Source of the DNA: Prochlorococcus marinus XMU1405
GTDB lineage: Bacteria; Cyanobacteriota; Cyanobacteriia; PCC-6307; Cyanobiaceae
DNA length: 64,000 nt
Assembly: GCF_017696275.1 (NCBI RefSeq)
Contig: NZ_JAAORF010000003.1
Coordinates: forward strand, 1-64,000
Reading direction: 5' to 3'
Under the pieces are notes generated by a model. That model did not search any database. It worked only from the letters and a program-made list of their open reading frames with translations, and had not been told where the DNA came from. This document shows positions 50,484 to 59,494 of the stretch, piece by piece. Both the position numbers and the translations under genes were made by a program. Each line of letters begins with the position of its first letter. The stretch's first letter is position 1.

Positions 50484-50654
50484 TTAATTTTTTGAGTCTT
50501 TCAATTTCATTTCTTTTTGTGTTTTCCTGATTCTTTCTTCAAAGACGGATCTCCTGTATGGAGTAACTTCTCCACTTTTAGTAGCCAAAAGTTGGGCTTC
50601 ATATAGCCTATTGGCTCTTTTGATTTTTTCTCTTATTTGTAAGAGGTTATTCAT
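50484..50654 (-). CDS. Small conserved protein (56 aa), paralogue of the gene at 17930
   Basis: MNNLLQIREKIKRANRLYEAQLLATKSGEVTPYRRSVFEERIRKTQKEMKLKDSKN. Highly similar throughout to the 17930 product; the block GEVTPYRRSVFEERIR is identical. Preceded by the same structured leader and followed by a terminator, so it is a single-gene unit. Confidence 0.75.
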   Translation of the reverse strand: MNNLLQIREKIKRANRLYEAQLLATKSGEVTPYRRSVFEERIRKTQKEMKLKDSKN

Positions 50655-50663
50655 GGTCTTTTG

Positions 50664-50730
50664 CAGTTAATGAGAATCCCGTTCCCTACTCCCATTTCAT
50701 GCGTCCAGAGATATAAACTTGGATGAACGT
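50664..50730 (-). ncRNA. Conserved structured leader (copy 2)
   Basis: Counterpart of 17859-17929. The hairpin (50671-50694) reads TGGGAGT-AGGGAACGGG-ATTCTCA on the message. It has two G-U pairs where copy 1 has A-U, and the same loop. Confidence 0.5.
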
Positions 50731-50843
50731 AAATGAACAATAACATCTTTAAAAAAATTCTGCGAGAGTAATTTTTACTAAATTTTTCTCAAAAAAATAA
50801 ATATTGAATAGATAGTATAAACAAGGTTTTAATATTTCCTAAA

Positions 50844-51119
50844 TTAGGATAAGAAAATTGTTTGCGACCCATCATTATTATCCTGAATCACTATTTTTTT
50901 ATTAGGGAAAATATCTGATAATATTCTTTTCAAATTTGAATTGTCTGAATGAATTATATTACTCAAATTTTTTGTATTAATTTTCCAATTTTCATCTACA
51001 AATAGTTCTTTATCATCGCCTTTTTCATTCTCCAGTGATGTCTTATTTAGAATCTTAAGTAACAGTTCTGAATCATAATCTTTAAATTCTTCAGGGCCCT
51101 CTTTTAAATTTTTAATCAT
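50844..51119 (-). CDS. Acidic hypothetical protein (91 aa)
   Basis: MIKNLKEGPEEFKDYDSELLLKILNKTSLENEKGDDKELFVDENWKIN...NKKIVIQDNNDGSQTIFLS. Soluble; family not recognised. Confidence 0.55.
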   Translation of the reverse strand: MIKNLKEGPEEFKDYDSELLLKILNKTSLENEKGDDKELFVDENWKINTKNLSNIIHSDNSNLKRILSDIFPNKKIVIQDNNDGSQTIFLS

Positions 51120-51341
51120 TATTTAGAAATCTAATGTTTCTAAATCTTGCATAAGAAATTTGAAGAATACAAGGTATTAATTACCTAAAAATTTCTCATA
51201 AGATAAAAAATCCAGATGCAATAAAAATTTTCTTTAGAAAACTTAATTCCAAAATAGCTAAAGAATGATATTTAAAAAGATTAATTAATCATTTACACCA
51301 TTTATTTACTTGTTAGGTTGCAATTAAGGGAATCAGAAAAG

Positions 51342-51473
51342 ATGCCAAGAGTAATTAACAAAAAAATTAGACTTTTAAGATGGTTAAACTCAGGCATGAT
51401 ACTACCATTTATCATTATGGCTGCATCCTCATCAATCATTCTTTATGGTGTTTTATTTATCCTAATAAAATAG
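51342..51473 (+). CDS. Small membrane peptide (43 aa)
   Basis: A basic start (MPRVINKKIRLLRWLN) followed by a hydrophobic helix (MILPFIIMAASSSIILYGVLFILIK). Unknown. Confidence 0.5.
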   Translation: MPRVINKKIRLLRWLNSGMILPFIIMAASSSIILYGVLFILIK

Positions 51474-51482
51474 TTTTTTAAT

Positions 51483-51617
51483 TTAAGCAGCTAAGTTTTC
51501 CTGAGATTTAGACATAATTATTGCAGCTTTTTTTAATAAACTAACTACTTCTTTTCTTCCAACTGCATTATCAGCTTGACGCATTATTTCATAATATTTT
51601 TTATTTATTTTCTTCAT
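51483..51617 (-). CDS. Small basic helical protein (44 aa)
   Basis: MKKINKKYYEIMRQADNAVGRKEVVSLLKKAAIIMSKSQENLAA. Amphipathic helices; unknown family. Convergent with the peptide at 51342. Confidence 0.5.
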   Translation of the reverse strand: MKKINKKYYEIMRQADNAVGRKEVVSLLKKAAIIMSKSQENLAA

Positions 51618-51795
51618 AAATAGTTTTAATTTAATCTAAAATTACAACACCATATGATGGTGTCAACTGTAAATAATTCTCATATATTATTTCTTTGATT
51701 ATTTTTGCACAATGAAAATTGCTCATTTATATCCTTCAAGTTTTTTATTGATGATGCCAAAAAATCATAAATATCAAAATTAATAATCCTTTTAA

Positions 51796-52008
51796 TTAAG
51801 CTATATTGAAGGATTTGAAAACATAAAATAAACCTCCGATTAGGATCAATATTGCAGCTCCATAAAAAAGAAAAGGGATAATTGGATATTTATACAATGT
51901 AGACCTTACTTTTTGTTGTATGGCTTTTTTATCAAGTTGAGGCAACTTTATATCTTCAGTTTTTTCTCTAGGCGGAATACCTAAATTTTTTCTTCTCTTT
52001 GCCTCTCC
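51796..52008 (-). CDS. DUF2839-like membrane protein (70 aa)
   Basis: The start at 52008 (MGEAKRRKNLGIPPREK) matches the DUF2839 opening and the paralogue at 49395; an upstream in-frame ATG at 52038 would add ten unrelated residues. One membrane helix (IIPFLFYGAAILILIGGLFYVF). Confidence 0.75.
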   Translation of the reverse strand, partial: GEAKRRKNLGIPPREKTEDIKLPQLDKKAIQQKVRSTLYKYPIIPFLFYGAAILILIGGLFYVFKSFNIA

Positions 52009-52013
52009 CATAA

Positions 52014-52244
52014 TTAATACTGAGGTATTCCCATACATTTTAAATAATTGTTATCAGCTAAATCTAAAATTTGATTCCATTCTTCATCAGATGTTTCCAA
52101 ATTATTTTTAAAATCTTTTTCAAATTTAAGAATACACCTTTTTTCTATATTTTCTGGAGAATTATAATTTCTTAAAAAAGAAACACTCAAATACGATAAT
52201 GATGAAAAAACTATAATTATTTTAGCAATCCTAAAATTATTCAT
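52014..52244 (-). CDS. Small membrane-anchored protein (76 aa)
   Basis: An N-terminal hydrophobic helix (IAKIIIVFSSLSYLSVSF) and an acidic soluble part with two Cys (KRCILKFEKDF, YLKCMGIPQY). Ends 5 bases before the DUF2839-like start, so probably the same transcript. Unknown. Confidence 0.6.
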   Translation of the reverse strand: MNNFRIAKIIIVFSSLSYLSVSFLRNYNSPENIEKRCILKFEKDFKNNLETSDEEWNQILDLADNNYLKCMGIPQY

Positions 52245-52326
52245 ACCTTAAATGATATTGCCTCATAAAAAAATAAGGTACTTGTTGGTTTTATAATTAA
52301 TTTAATTTATTAAAAACAATTATCAA

Positions 52327-52524
52327 ATGATAAATTCGGTGAATTTTAACCATTTGCCTATTCAGGATTTGGTTGTTTCAGGGTTAATAATCTTTATAAT
52401 GTCGACGATTATTGCCAATATTTATGACCCATTATTAGGAATAACATATGCATTTGGGAATATACTGACTCTGACCTTTTTGAGCTGGTTATACAAAGAG
52501 ACTTGGAGTGATCCAAGGAAATAA
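52327..52524 (+). CDS. Small membrane protein (65 aa)
   Basis: Two hydrophobic stretches (LVVSGLIIFIMSTIIANI; GITYAFGNILTLTFLSWLY) and a polar C terminus. Unknown. Confidence 0.55.
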   Translation: MINSVNFNHLPIQDLVVSGLIIFIMSTIIANIYDPLLGITYAFGNILTLTFLSWLYKETWSDPRK

Positions 52525-52555
52525 ATCTAATAAAGAAAAAAGATAAATAAAAAAA

Positions 52556-52669
52556 CTACTTCTGGATTTTTAATTTCGAAGAATATTTTAAATTAACTAT
52601 GTACGTTGCAAGAAGAGAGAGTATCAAAAAAAATAATAAGCTTTCCAAGGTAGATTGGGGCATAACCAT
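52556..52669 (-). CDS. Possible small membrane peptide (37 aa)
   Basis: MVMPQSTLESLLFFLILSLLATYIVNLKYSSKLKIQK: one helix and a basic tail, like other peptides here. An overlapping plus-strand frame (52600-52758) is more lysine-rich and less gene-like. Confidence 0.4.
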   Translation of the reverse strand: MVMPQSTLESLLFFLILSLLATYIVNLKYSSKLKIQK

Positions 52670-52798
52670 GAGTAGTAAAAAAAATGATATATATTTAAAG
52701 AAACGAATTCTGAAAAAAAATCAACCCTTTCATCATTTTTTATTCTCAAACTTATAAATTTAATTTATCTTATAAAATCTCTGAAATTTAGATTGATT

Positions 52799-53155
52799 TT
52801 AATTTGAAAAATATTTTTCAGCCCTCCTAAAGGCTTTTACTGCTCCTTTATAATCAAGACTTTTTAATTTTTCCTTACTTTTTTGTTCCAGCATTTTTAC
52901 TATTTGATTTCTCTTTATTTCATCAATTTTCAGCTTATGATCGAAAATAAGATCAAATTTTGAGGAATACAATCTAGATAATTCTTCTCTATATTTTTCA
53001 ATAATTTTTTCATCACAAGATTTGGATTTCAAAATTGCATTAGCCTTCATTTTGTCATCTATTGCCCCTTTAAAATTTCCTTGTTTAAATTTCTTCTCAC
53101 TTGATCTAGTTAGCTTCATAATATTTCCCAATATCAATTCATTAGAATCTTTCAT
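52799..53155 (-). CDS. Lysine-rich helical protein (118 aa)
   Basis: Two similar helical hairpins (KKFKQGNFKGAIDDKMKANAIL near the start and KLKSLDYKGAVKAFRRAEKYF at the end) look like two TPR-type units (GNFKGAI / LDYKGAV). A small scaffold protein is a reasonable guess. Confidence 0.55.
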   Translation of the reverse strand: MKDSNELILGNIMKLTRSSEKKFKQGNFKGAIDDKMKANAILKSKSCDEKIIEKYREELSRLYSSKFDLIFDHKLKIDEIKRNQIVKMLEQKSKEKLKSLDYKGAVKAFRRAEKYFSN

Positions 53156-53235
53156 TTATTTATCTAAGCCTAAGTTAATGCTATCAGGATAAAGAAAAAA
53201 CAACTTATTTTTTTAATACTAAAATAGTTAAATAA

Positions 53236-53535
53236 TTAACCAATAACAAGTCCTTTTTCAAGAAGTAAATCAAAAACCTCCGCACTTTTCGTTTTCCCAA
53301 ATTGGGGGGATTTATGTAAATCTAATATTTCAGCAAGGCACATAATCCAATAAGTATCTTTTTTTAAATTTAGACCTTCACAAATATGGGTGGGGGCCGA
53401 TTTAAAACACCCAAAATCTGTTGATATATTAATGTTCATGATTTGAGTTTCAAGTTCCAGACTTAAAAGTTCTATTTCTTGCTCAGAAAGGGATGTCCCA
53501 AAAGAATATGATTCAATTAAAAGTTGATAATTCAT
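53236..53535 (-). CDS. Hypothetical protein (99 aa), related to the one at 58896
   Basis: The C-terminal pattern CEGLNLKKDTYWIMCLAEILDLHKSP...KTKSAEVFDLLLEKG parallels CKKLGLDENSCWQLCCAAVLDSSRP...NRVDDFKKLINRYE of the 58896 protein, so they are members of one small family. Helical; function unknown. Confidence 0.6.
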   Translation of the reverse strand: MNYQLLIESYSFGTSLSEQEIELLSLELETQIMNINISTDFGCFKSAPTHICEGLNLKKDTYWIMCLAEILDLHKSPQFGKTKSAEVFDLLLEKGLVIG

Positions 53536-53550
53536 AAAAGATTTATTTTT

Positions 53551-53832
53551 TCAAGAAATCCATCGAGTTATTTTTGTACCCTCATAAATATGCCCTGAAG
53601 CTTCAACAATAGGTTTTGTCTCAGGATTCATAAAAATATCGTATAGAACATTTTCTGGTCCTTGAAAAATTACAGTTGCCCTTTTTGGATCATCTATAGA
53701 TTTACCAATATAAAATGTTTTTACACCCATTTCTTTAAACATCGACTGCTGTTCCTCAGCATTCATATGAGATTCATATTGTTCAAACGTATTACTTAGT
53801 TGAAAATCTAGAATAGTCGTTTCAATGGTCAT
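53551..53832 (-). CDS. DUF3764-like small ferredoxin-fold protein (copy 4)
   Basis: About 93 residues from the ATG at 53832 (MTIETTILDFQLSNTFEQYESHMNAEEQQSMFKEMGVKTFYIGKSIDDPKRATVIFQGPE). Same order of elements as the other DUF3764-like proteins (xxDPKxxxVxxxxPExxxxxFxxxxE). No lipoprotein gene follows it. Confidence 0.65.
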   Translation of the reverse strand: MTIETTILDFQLSNTFEQYESHMNAEEQQSMFKEMGVKTFYIGKSIDDPKRATVIFQGPENVLYDIFMNPETKPIVEASGHIYEGTKITRWIS

Positions 53833-53970
53833 GGTAGTTATAAGATGTTTTTTAGATTTTAAATCTTTTTGCAAAAAAATAATTGAATAAAGATTAGTTT
53901 TTATTAAGCAAGGTATTAACTAATTTTTACTTTTAAGTTATAAATCAACTATAAAAAACAGATTTTAATT

Positions 53971-55314
53971 TTGAACTCAAAAATTTCTCCAAGAGAACAA
54001 TGGACTAGTAAGTTGGGATTCATTCTTGCAGCTGCTGGTAGCGCAGTAGGTCTTGGTAACCTTTGGGGTTTCGCCTACAGAGCCTCTCAAGGTGGAGGTG
54101 CTGCTTTTGTACTTTTATACGTACTAATCGTTTTAATTGTATGCCTTCCTGTATTTGTTGCTGAAATGGCTTTAGGAAGAAACGCTACCGCCAGCACATT
54201 GCTTGCACCAGTAAAGTTAGCTGGAAAAAATTGGTATCCATTAGGAATTCTTTTCTTTATAGCTCCCTTGGGAATAGCATCATATTATTCAGTCATAATG
54301 GGGTGGACCGCAGATACCTTGTTCCATTCATTATTTTTTGGATTACCAAAAAATTTAAGTGAAGCAGAAACTTTCTTTGGCTCAATTAGTAGTGGTAGCA
54401 GTGTTTTATTGGGGCACCTATTAAGTCTCGTTCTTACTGCAATAATAGTTTCATCTGGGATAAAAAAAGGAATCGAAAAGGTAACAAGATTCTTTATGCC
54501 TATACTTTTTATAATTCTTCTATCTCTTGCAATATGGGCCACTTCACTGTCAGGCGCATGGGAAGGATATAAAACATTTTTGTTTAAATTTGACTTTGAT
54601 GAATTAAGGAACCCTCAAACCATAAGAAATGCTTTTACTCAAGCTTTCTTTTCTTTAAGTTTAGGAATTGGAGTAATGGTAACTTACGCTTCTTATCTAA
54701 ATAAAAAGAGTAATCTTCCAAAATTAAGTGTTGGAGTTGCATCATTGGATACTTTGGTGGGTCTTATGGCAGGACTTATTACTTTTCCGATAGTTTTAAC
54801 ATTTGGTTTAAATGATGCAATTTCTGAATCAACAGTTGGTGCATTATTTATATCAATTCCTACGGGCCTTGGTTCATATGGAGCGGTTGGAAGAATAGTA
54901 GCTGTTGCATTTTTCGCACTAGCTTATATTGCAGCAATAACTTCCTCTGTTTCATTATTGGAAGTTCCAGTTTCCTCTTTAATGGATAAATTTGGTTTTA
55001 AAAGAGAAAAATCTGTTTGGCTGATAACTCTTTTCTTATTCTTAGCAGGCATTCCTTCAGCATTAAACTTAAACATTCTTGGAACTATTGATTCGATTTT
55101 TGGAGGTGTATTACTTATCTTTGGTGGATTCTTGGTTACTTTCTTTATGGGATGGGTAGTACCTGGAAAGTTTAATGAAGAACTTAGTGATTCAAAAGTT
55201 GGAATCAAAACGACACGTTATTTGAAATTCATGACAAGATGGGTTGCGCCCCCAATTATTGGTTTTGGACTATTTATTAGTGTGTTTGATTTGCTTAAAG
55301 GCTGGGTAAGTTAA
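53971..55314 (+). CDS. Sodium-dependent symporter, NSS/SNF family
   Basis: 447 residues, about eleven membrane helices. The first helix carries the NSS signature REQWTSKLGFILAAAGSAVGLGNLWGFAY, including the unwound Na/substrate-binding stretch; QGGGAAFVLLYVLIVLIVCLPVFVAEMALGR follows. Transports an amino acid or similar osmolyte with sodium; the substrate cannot be read. Starts with TTG at 53971, which gives the conventional N terminus. Confidence 0.92.
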   Translation: MNSKISPREQWTSKLGFILAAAGSAVGLGNLWGFAYRASQGGGAAFVLLYVLIVLIVCLPVFVAEMALGRNATASTLLAPVKLAGKNWYPLGILFFIAPLGIASYYSVIMGWTADTLFHSLFFGLPKNLSEAETFFGSISSGSSVLLGHLLSLVLTAIIVSSGIKKGIEKVTRFFMPILFIILLSLAIWATSLSGAWEGYKTFLFKFDFDELRNPQTIRNAFTQAFFSLSLGIGVMVTYASYLNKKSNLPKLSVGVASLDTLVGLMAGLITFPIVLTFGLNDAISESTVGALFISIPTGLGSYGAVGRIVAVAFFALAYIAAITSSVSLLEVPVSSLMDKFGFKREKSVWLITLFLFLAGIPSALNLNILGTIDSIFGGVLLIFGGFLVTFFMGWVVPGKFNEELSDSKVGIKTTRYLKFMTRWVAPPIIGFGLFISVFDLLKGWVS

Positions 55315-55719
55315 AAATAAATAAAATTTTAATGTATAAAATTGAATAAATTTACTGCGATATAGTTAGGAAATATGGAGAGGGGTGCAGATCAAAAAAA
55401 GATAAAATAGTTTAACTTTTTCGCATTATTTTTGATCAAACTCAAAAAAAATACTAGTCAATAATTAAGTATTTGTAATGGTTAATAATTAAAAAATTGA
55501 TATGAATGCTAAGTGCTTTGTTTTATTACTAATGTCTAAATATTTTTCTCAAGAAAATGTTTTACTGCGTAACCTTTTTTTAATGAAGTATTAAAATTTA
55601 ACTTATATTTAATCTCGAATGTATCGGCATAAACCATCCCTAATAGAAACTATATAAAATACATTTAGATGTTTTATTTAAAGAAATTAGAACGCCTACA
55701 AGAATAGATAGCAAATTTG
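55315..55719. other. Intergenic region upstream of selO
   Basis: About 400 bases, AT-rich, without an ORF, hairpin or repeat that I can support. It should contain the selO promoter. Confidence 0.4.
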
Positions 55720-57423
55720 ATGTCAACCAAATCTGATTCATTAAAAGGAAAGCTTACAGAAAATTTTTATGAATTTTCTCAACTATCTGACTATTCTTTT
55801 ATGGATTCTCTTAAAGCAGATCCTAAATCAACAAAAGATGGAAATGATCATAAGCCGCGTTCAGTATATTCAGGTCATTACGTACCAGTTGTTCCAACTG
55901 CTATTCCAAATCCAGAATATATTTCCCATAGCAACAAACTTTTTAAAGAACTAAGGCTAAGTTCAGATCTTACTAAAGACAAGAATTTTTGTCGTTTTTT
56001 CTCAGGTGATATTTCTGTTGCTAATTATCCAATGAGTCCTGTTGGTTGGGCAACAGGTTATGCATTATCAATTTACGGGACTGAATATACCCAGCAATGT
56101 CCCTTTGGCACTGGCAATGGTTATGGCGATGGCAGAGCAATTTCTGTTTTTGAAGGTTTATTCAATGGGAAAAGAATGGAAATGCAACTTAAAGGAGGAG
56201 GTCCAACTCCCTACTGTCGTGGAGCAGATGGTAGAGCTGTCTTAAGGTCTAGCGTACGAGAATTTCTCGCACAGGAGTTAATGGATGCCTTGGGAATCCC
56301 TACCTCAAGATCTTTAACACTTTATGTCTCACGTTCAGAAATAGTTAAAAGACCGTGGTATTCCAAAGGGTCAAGGTATTTTGAACCTGACATCATGATT
56401 GATAATCTAGCGGCAATTACTACGAGAGTCGCTCCATCTTTTTTACGTGTAGGCCAGATTGAACTTTTTGCAAGACGAGTTCGGGATAATGCGCATGATG
56501 AGGCCCTCAATGAACTAAAGATGATAGTTAAACATCTTATTGATAGAAATTATAAAGATGAAATTGAATTTGAGATTTCAATTGAAAGTAAGGTATTAAA
56601 ACTGGCATCTTTATACAGATCAAGACTCATATCACTTATAGCCAACTGGATGCGAGTTGGTTATTGCCAGGGTAACTTCAATAGTGATAATTGTGCTGCT
56701 GGAGGTTATACCTTGGATTATGGCCCCTTTGGATTCTGTGAATTATTTGATCCAAGATTTCAACCATGGACAGGTGGAGGTGAACATTTCTCATTTTTCA
56801 ACCAACCTTCTGCTGCGGCAATCAACTTTAAAACATTCTGTTCCTCTCTTAGTCCGTTACTTTCAGGAAACAAACAATATCAAGAAAAGTTAGATCAAAT
56901 CGAAAAGGATTTTTCAGAATTGATGAACAAAGAGTTGAAGAAAATGTGGGCAAACAAGCTTGGTTTAGAACATTACAACGAAACTCTAATAAATGAATTT
57001 TTTAATCTCATGGTCATTTCAAAAGCAGACTATACAATTTTGTTCCGTAAACTCTCTGAAATATCTGACAACTTAGATTCATTAAAAGACAGTTTCTATT
57101 TTCCAATTGATAATGAGCTCACTAATAGGTGGGAAGTATGGCTTAAAAACTGGCAATCAATCTTGAAGAAAGAGGGAAATATTAAAGCGAAATCAGCATC
57201 AATGAAATCCATTAATCCAGTCTATACTTGGCGCGAATGGATGGTCGTTCCCGCATATGAAGAAGCTGAAAAAGGAAATTACAAAAAAATAAAAGAGTTA
57301 CAGGATGTCTTTAGCAATCCATATATAGAACAATCATCAGAAATAGATCAAAAATATAATCGACTAAAGCCAAGCCAGTATTTTAACTATGGAGGAGTAT
57401 CTCACTACAGCTGTTCTTCATAA
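55720..57423 (+). CDS. selO: Protein adenylyltransferase SelO (YdiU/UPF0061)
   Basis: A 567-residue pseudokinase-fold enzyme that transfers AMP to proteins. Family blocks: YSGHYVPVVPTAIPNPEYI, GWATGYALSIYG, GNGYGDGRAISVFEG, MEMQLKGGGPTPYCRGADGRAVLRSSVREFL, and the active-site NWMRVGYCQGNFNSDNCAAGGYTLDYGPFGF with the conserved Asn/Asp set. ATG at 55720 is preceded by a TTG in frame; the ATG is preferred. Lacks a selenocysteine, as usual in bacteria. Confidence 0.9.
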   Translation: MSTKSDSLKGKLTENFYEFSQLSDYSFMDSLKADPKSTKDGNDHKPRSVYSGHYVPVVPTAIPNPEYISHSNKLFKELRLSSDLTKDKNFCRFFSGDISVANYPMSPVGWATGYALSIYGTEYTQQCPFGTGNGYGDGRAISVFEGLFNGKRMEMQLKGGGPTPYCRGADGRAVLRSSVREFLAQELMDALGIPTSRSLTLYVSRSEIVKRPWYSKGSRYFEPDIMIDNLAAITTRVAPSFLRVGQIELFARRVRDNAHDEALNELKMIVKHLIDRNYKDEIEFEISIESKVLKLASLYRSRLISLIANWMRVGYCQGNFNSDNCAAGGYTLDYGPFGFCELFDPRFQPWTGGGEHFSFFNQPSAAAINFKTFCSSLSPLLSGNKQYQEKLDQIEKDFSELMNKELKKMWANKLGLEHYNETLINEFFNLMVISKADYTILFRKLSEISDNLDSLKDSFYFPIDNELTNRWEVWLKNWQSILKKEGNIKAKSASMKSINPVYTWREWMVVPAYEEAEKGNYKKIKELQDVFSNPYIEQSSEIDQKYNRLKPSQYFNYGGVSHYSCSS

Positions 57424-57465
57424 AAGTTCAATCCTCATACTGATAATACAACCTTGAGAAAAATT

Positions 57466-57888
57466 TTATTTATTTATTGCCGTAGGCATTCCAACTACTG
57501 ATACAACTCCCACATGAAGTATGGCAGGCTTCTTTCCAACATTTTTCACATAGTGAGGGCCCCCATTATTACTCTCTATAAATGCATCACCCGCTTTAAA
57601 GAAATTAATTTCTTCACCCCTCACATGCTTTAATCTTCCTCTGGTAACATGAATCAACATTGGGGAGGGATGAGTATGAATTGGAGTTTTCAAGCCTACT
57701 GGAATTTTTACTTTTAAGAGTCTTAATTCAGGCTTACCCTCGAGATAATTAAAATTTTTACCACTAAGTCCATTTGAACTTTGAATAATAGGTATAACTT
57801 CAATCTTTTCTTCAGAAAGAGAAGGTTGTGGTAAAGCTAAAGTCCCAATAAAAAGGAAGCAAACTGGAATAAATTTTTTTAATCTCAT
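57466..57888 (-). CDS. Secreted cupin-domain protein
   Basis: About 140 residues with a signal peptide (MRLKKFIPVCFLFIGTLALPQPSLS). The cupin motif is partly preserved: GLKTPIHTHPSPMLIHVTRGRLKHVRGEEINFFKAGDAFIESNNGGPHYVKNVGKKPAILHV. Metal-binding His residues are in HTHPS and GPHYV. A periplasmic small-molecule-binding role is likely; substrate unknown. Confidence 0.8.
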   Translation of the reverse strand: MRLKKFIPVCFLFIGTLALPQPSLSEEKIEVIPIIQSSNGLSGKNFNYLEGKPELRLLKVKIPVGLKTPIHTHPSPMLIHVTRGRLKHVRGEEINFFKAGDAFIESNNGGPHYVKNVGKKPAILHVGVVSVVGMPTAINK

Positions 57889-57941
57889 TAGATATTTGAG
57901 TTTCACTAATAATAGTTAGTTTGCAAAAATAATAAACTAAT

Positions 57942-58103
57942 TTATTTTTTGTATAACTTTTCTAATTGCTTAATTTCCTCTCTTAAATCCTTACCTCTAT
58001 TATTTAATTTATTATTCTTAATAACTAATGGGATAATCCACCAAGCTTGAAGACCTAAAAAGATAAATACTAGGATCAATAATTCAAAAGTTCCAGGCTG
58101 CAT
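57942..58103 (-). CDS. Small membrane protein (53 aa)
   Basis: MQPGTFELLILVFIFLGLQAWWIIPLVIKNNKLNNRGKDLREEIKQLEKLYKK: an N-terminal helix in the membrane and a charged coiled tail. Reads like conserved small thylakoid-type proteins but is not identified. Confidence 0.6.
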   Translation of the reverse strand: MQPGTFELLILVFIFLGLQAWWIIPLVIKNNKLNNRGKDLREEIKQLEKLYKK

Positions 58104-58176
58104 TTGATAAATTAACCTTCTCTGTAAATACTAATATTCTAAAAGCTATTAAATATTCATGAGTTTTACAATATTT

Positions 58177-58395
58177 CTAAGCTGCCTCTAATTCAATATG
58201 AAGTTCAATACCTTTTGATATTATTGCTTCTTTAAAGTCAATTAGTTTACCAATAATTTTTTGCTTCTCATGTTCGGTTTTATAGGCATCCTCTACAACC
58301 TCCTGTATCGCAAGTGTTACTTTTTGTAGTTTGATTTCTAAATCTTCCCTGTAATTCATAAGTTCAACTAAATTATCTTTTTTATTAAAAAACAA
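58177..58395 (-). CDS. Coiled-coil hypothetical protein (72 aa)
   Basis: Heptad-rich sequence (LMNYREDLEIKLQKVTLAIQEVVEDAYKTEHEKQKIIGKLIDFKEAII). Soluble. Unknown family. Divergent from the DUF1651 gene, with a TTGACA...TATAAT promoter for the latter at 58434-58459. Confidence 0.6.
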   Translation of the reverse strand: MFFNKKDNLVELMNYREDLEIKLQKVTLAIQEVVEDAYKTEHEKQKIIGKLIDFKEAIISKGIELHIELEAA

Positions 58396-58433
58396 AATAA
58401 TTATTAGTAAATAAGTACATTACCCTAAAAGTA

Positions 58434-58459
58434 TTGACAGCAAAACAGAAAGAATATAA
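58434..58459 (+). promoter_or_regulatory. Sigma-70-type promoter of the DUF1651 gene
   Basis: TTGACA (58434) and TATAAT (58454) are spaced about 14-15 bases, with the gene starting some 50 bases downstream. Consensus boxes but slightly short spacing. Confidence 0.5.
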
Positions 58460-58508
58460 TTTGTAGTACAAATGTATTAATACTCAAATAGCCTAATAAG
58501 GTGAAAGC

Positions 58509-58778
58509 ATGAAGCCTATTTACTATTTTGGTTGTAGCACTAGCATGCCAAACGGATGTCTAATCAATCCGGAAGGCAGCAGAATGATCTTTTTCGAAGA
58601 ATGCAAAAATTCTCCTAAAACTAATTTAAAAATCCATACTCATCTTTTCTATACAAATCACCTTGGAGAACCTGGAGGGTACAAATCATCTGAAACACTC
58701 AACATAGATTTAGCTTGGGTAAAATGGCACGAACTGCACCAAAAAGGGTGGACAGAAGTGGCTCACAATTATGGATAA
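58509..58778 (+). CDS. DUF1651 family protein
   Basis: 89 residues (NGCLINPEGSRMIFFEECKNSP...THLFYTNHLGEPGGYKSSETLNIDLAWVKWHELHQKGWTEV). Contains the DUF1651 pattern of GWL/GCLINPE, R, and a terminal WxxLxxxGW. GGTGAAAG precedes the ATG. Function unknown. Confidence 0.75.
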   Translation: MKPIYYFGCSTSMPNGCLINPEGSRMIFFEECKNSPKTNLKIHTHLFYTNHLGEPGGYKSSETLNIDLAWVKWHELHQKGWTEVAHNYG

Positions 58779-58813
58779 GGACCCCTGCCAAGAAAAAGCC
58801 TTTATATATGTAA

Positions 58814-58838
58814 AGAGCAAACTAGCTCCTTTTTTTTT
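58814..58838 (+). terminator. Terminator after the DUF1651 gene
   Basis: GAGC-AAACTA-GCTC followed by eight T residues. The hairpin sequence is close to the leader hairpin at 35659-35679. Confidence 0.75.
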
Positions 58839-58895
58839 ATCTTGCTATACCAATACTAAAAGATGATTTAACTTCTTCTACTTCGATAAAATATT

Positions 58896-59186
58896 TTGGA
58901 ATTAACTGAGCTAATTAAGGATTACGTTGCTACAGAATTATTATCAAGTATTGAACTTGACTTTCTTGAAGGAGAATTATGGGAAACTACTCAACATATA
59001 GCAGAAATAAATACAGTTATCAAAGCCCCAAAAAATACATGCAAGAAATTAGGACTAGATGAAAATTCTTGTTGGCAATTATGTTGTGCAGCCGTTCTTG
59101 ACTCCTCAAGACCATTAAAGAATGGACAGAATAGAGTAGATGATTTTAAAAAATTAATTAATCGATATGAAATTAGCTACATTTAA
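58896..59186 (+). CDS. Hypothetical protein (96 aa), related to the one at 53236
   Basis: Starts with TTG. Helical, with ELTELIKDYVATELLSSIELDFLEGELWETTQHIAEINTVI and CKKLGLDENSCWQLCCAAVLD. Shares a pattern with the protein at 53236. Unknown function. Confidence 0.6.
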   Translation: MELTELIKDYVATELLSSIELDFLEGELWETTQHIAEINTVIKAPKNTCKKLGLDENSCWQLCCAAVLDSSRPLKNGQNRVDDFKKLINRYEISYI

Positions 59187-59197
59187 AAAAAGACTCA

Positions 59198-59494
59198 ATG
59201 ATACGTTTACTTATTGCATCAATTCTTTTTTTTATTCCACTTGGAGGTTTTGCTGATGAAAAGCAAAGAGAAATTGAGAATGAAGCTATAAATCTTGTTA
59301 TTAAAAAATATGGGAAAGGCTTAGAAAATAGATTAAAAGGAACGGGAGTAACTCCCAGTTATCGAAGTTGGTATGAAAATGATTGTTTTGTAAGTATTGC
59401 AGCAGGTACATACCAAGAAGATACTTGGTTGGCAATGAAGTGGTTTAGCGTTAATGTCTGTTCTGAATCAGCTGAAATAATGGAAAGTGAATGA
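59198..59494 (+). CDS. Secreted small protein (98 aa)
   Basis: Signal peptide MIRLLIASILFFIPLGGFA, then DEKQREIENEAINLVIKKYGKGLENRLKGTGVTPSYRSWYENDCFVSIAAG...WFSVNVCSESAE with two cysteines. Periplasmic, unknown. Its stop overlaps the start of the amidotransferase (ATGA). Confidence 0.65.
   Translation: MIRLLIASILFFIPLGGFADEKQREIENEAINLVIKKYGKGLENRLKGTGVTPSYRSWYENDCFVSIAAGTYQEDTWLAMKWFSVNVCSESAEIMESE

Noticed and set aside
55769-56893. Several 60-78-residue frames within selO on both strands
   Set aside because: They overlap conserved SelO motifs in other frames; none has independent support.
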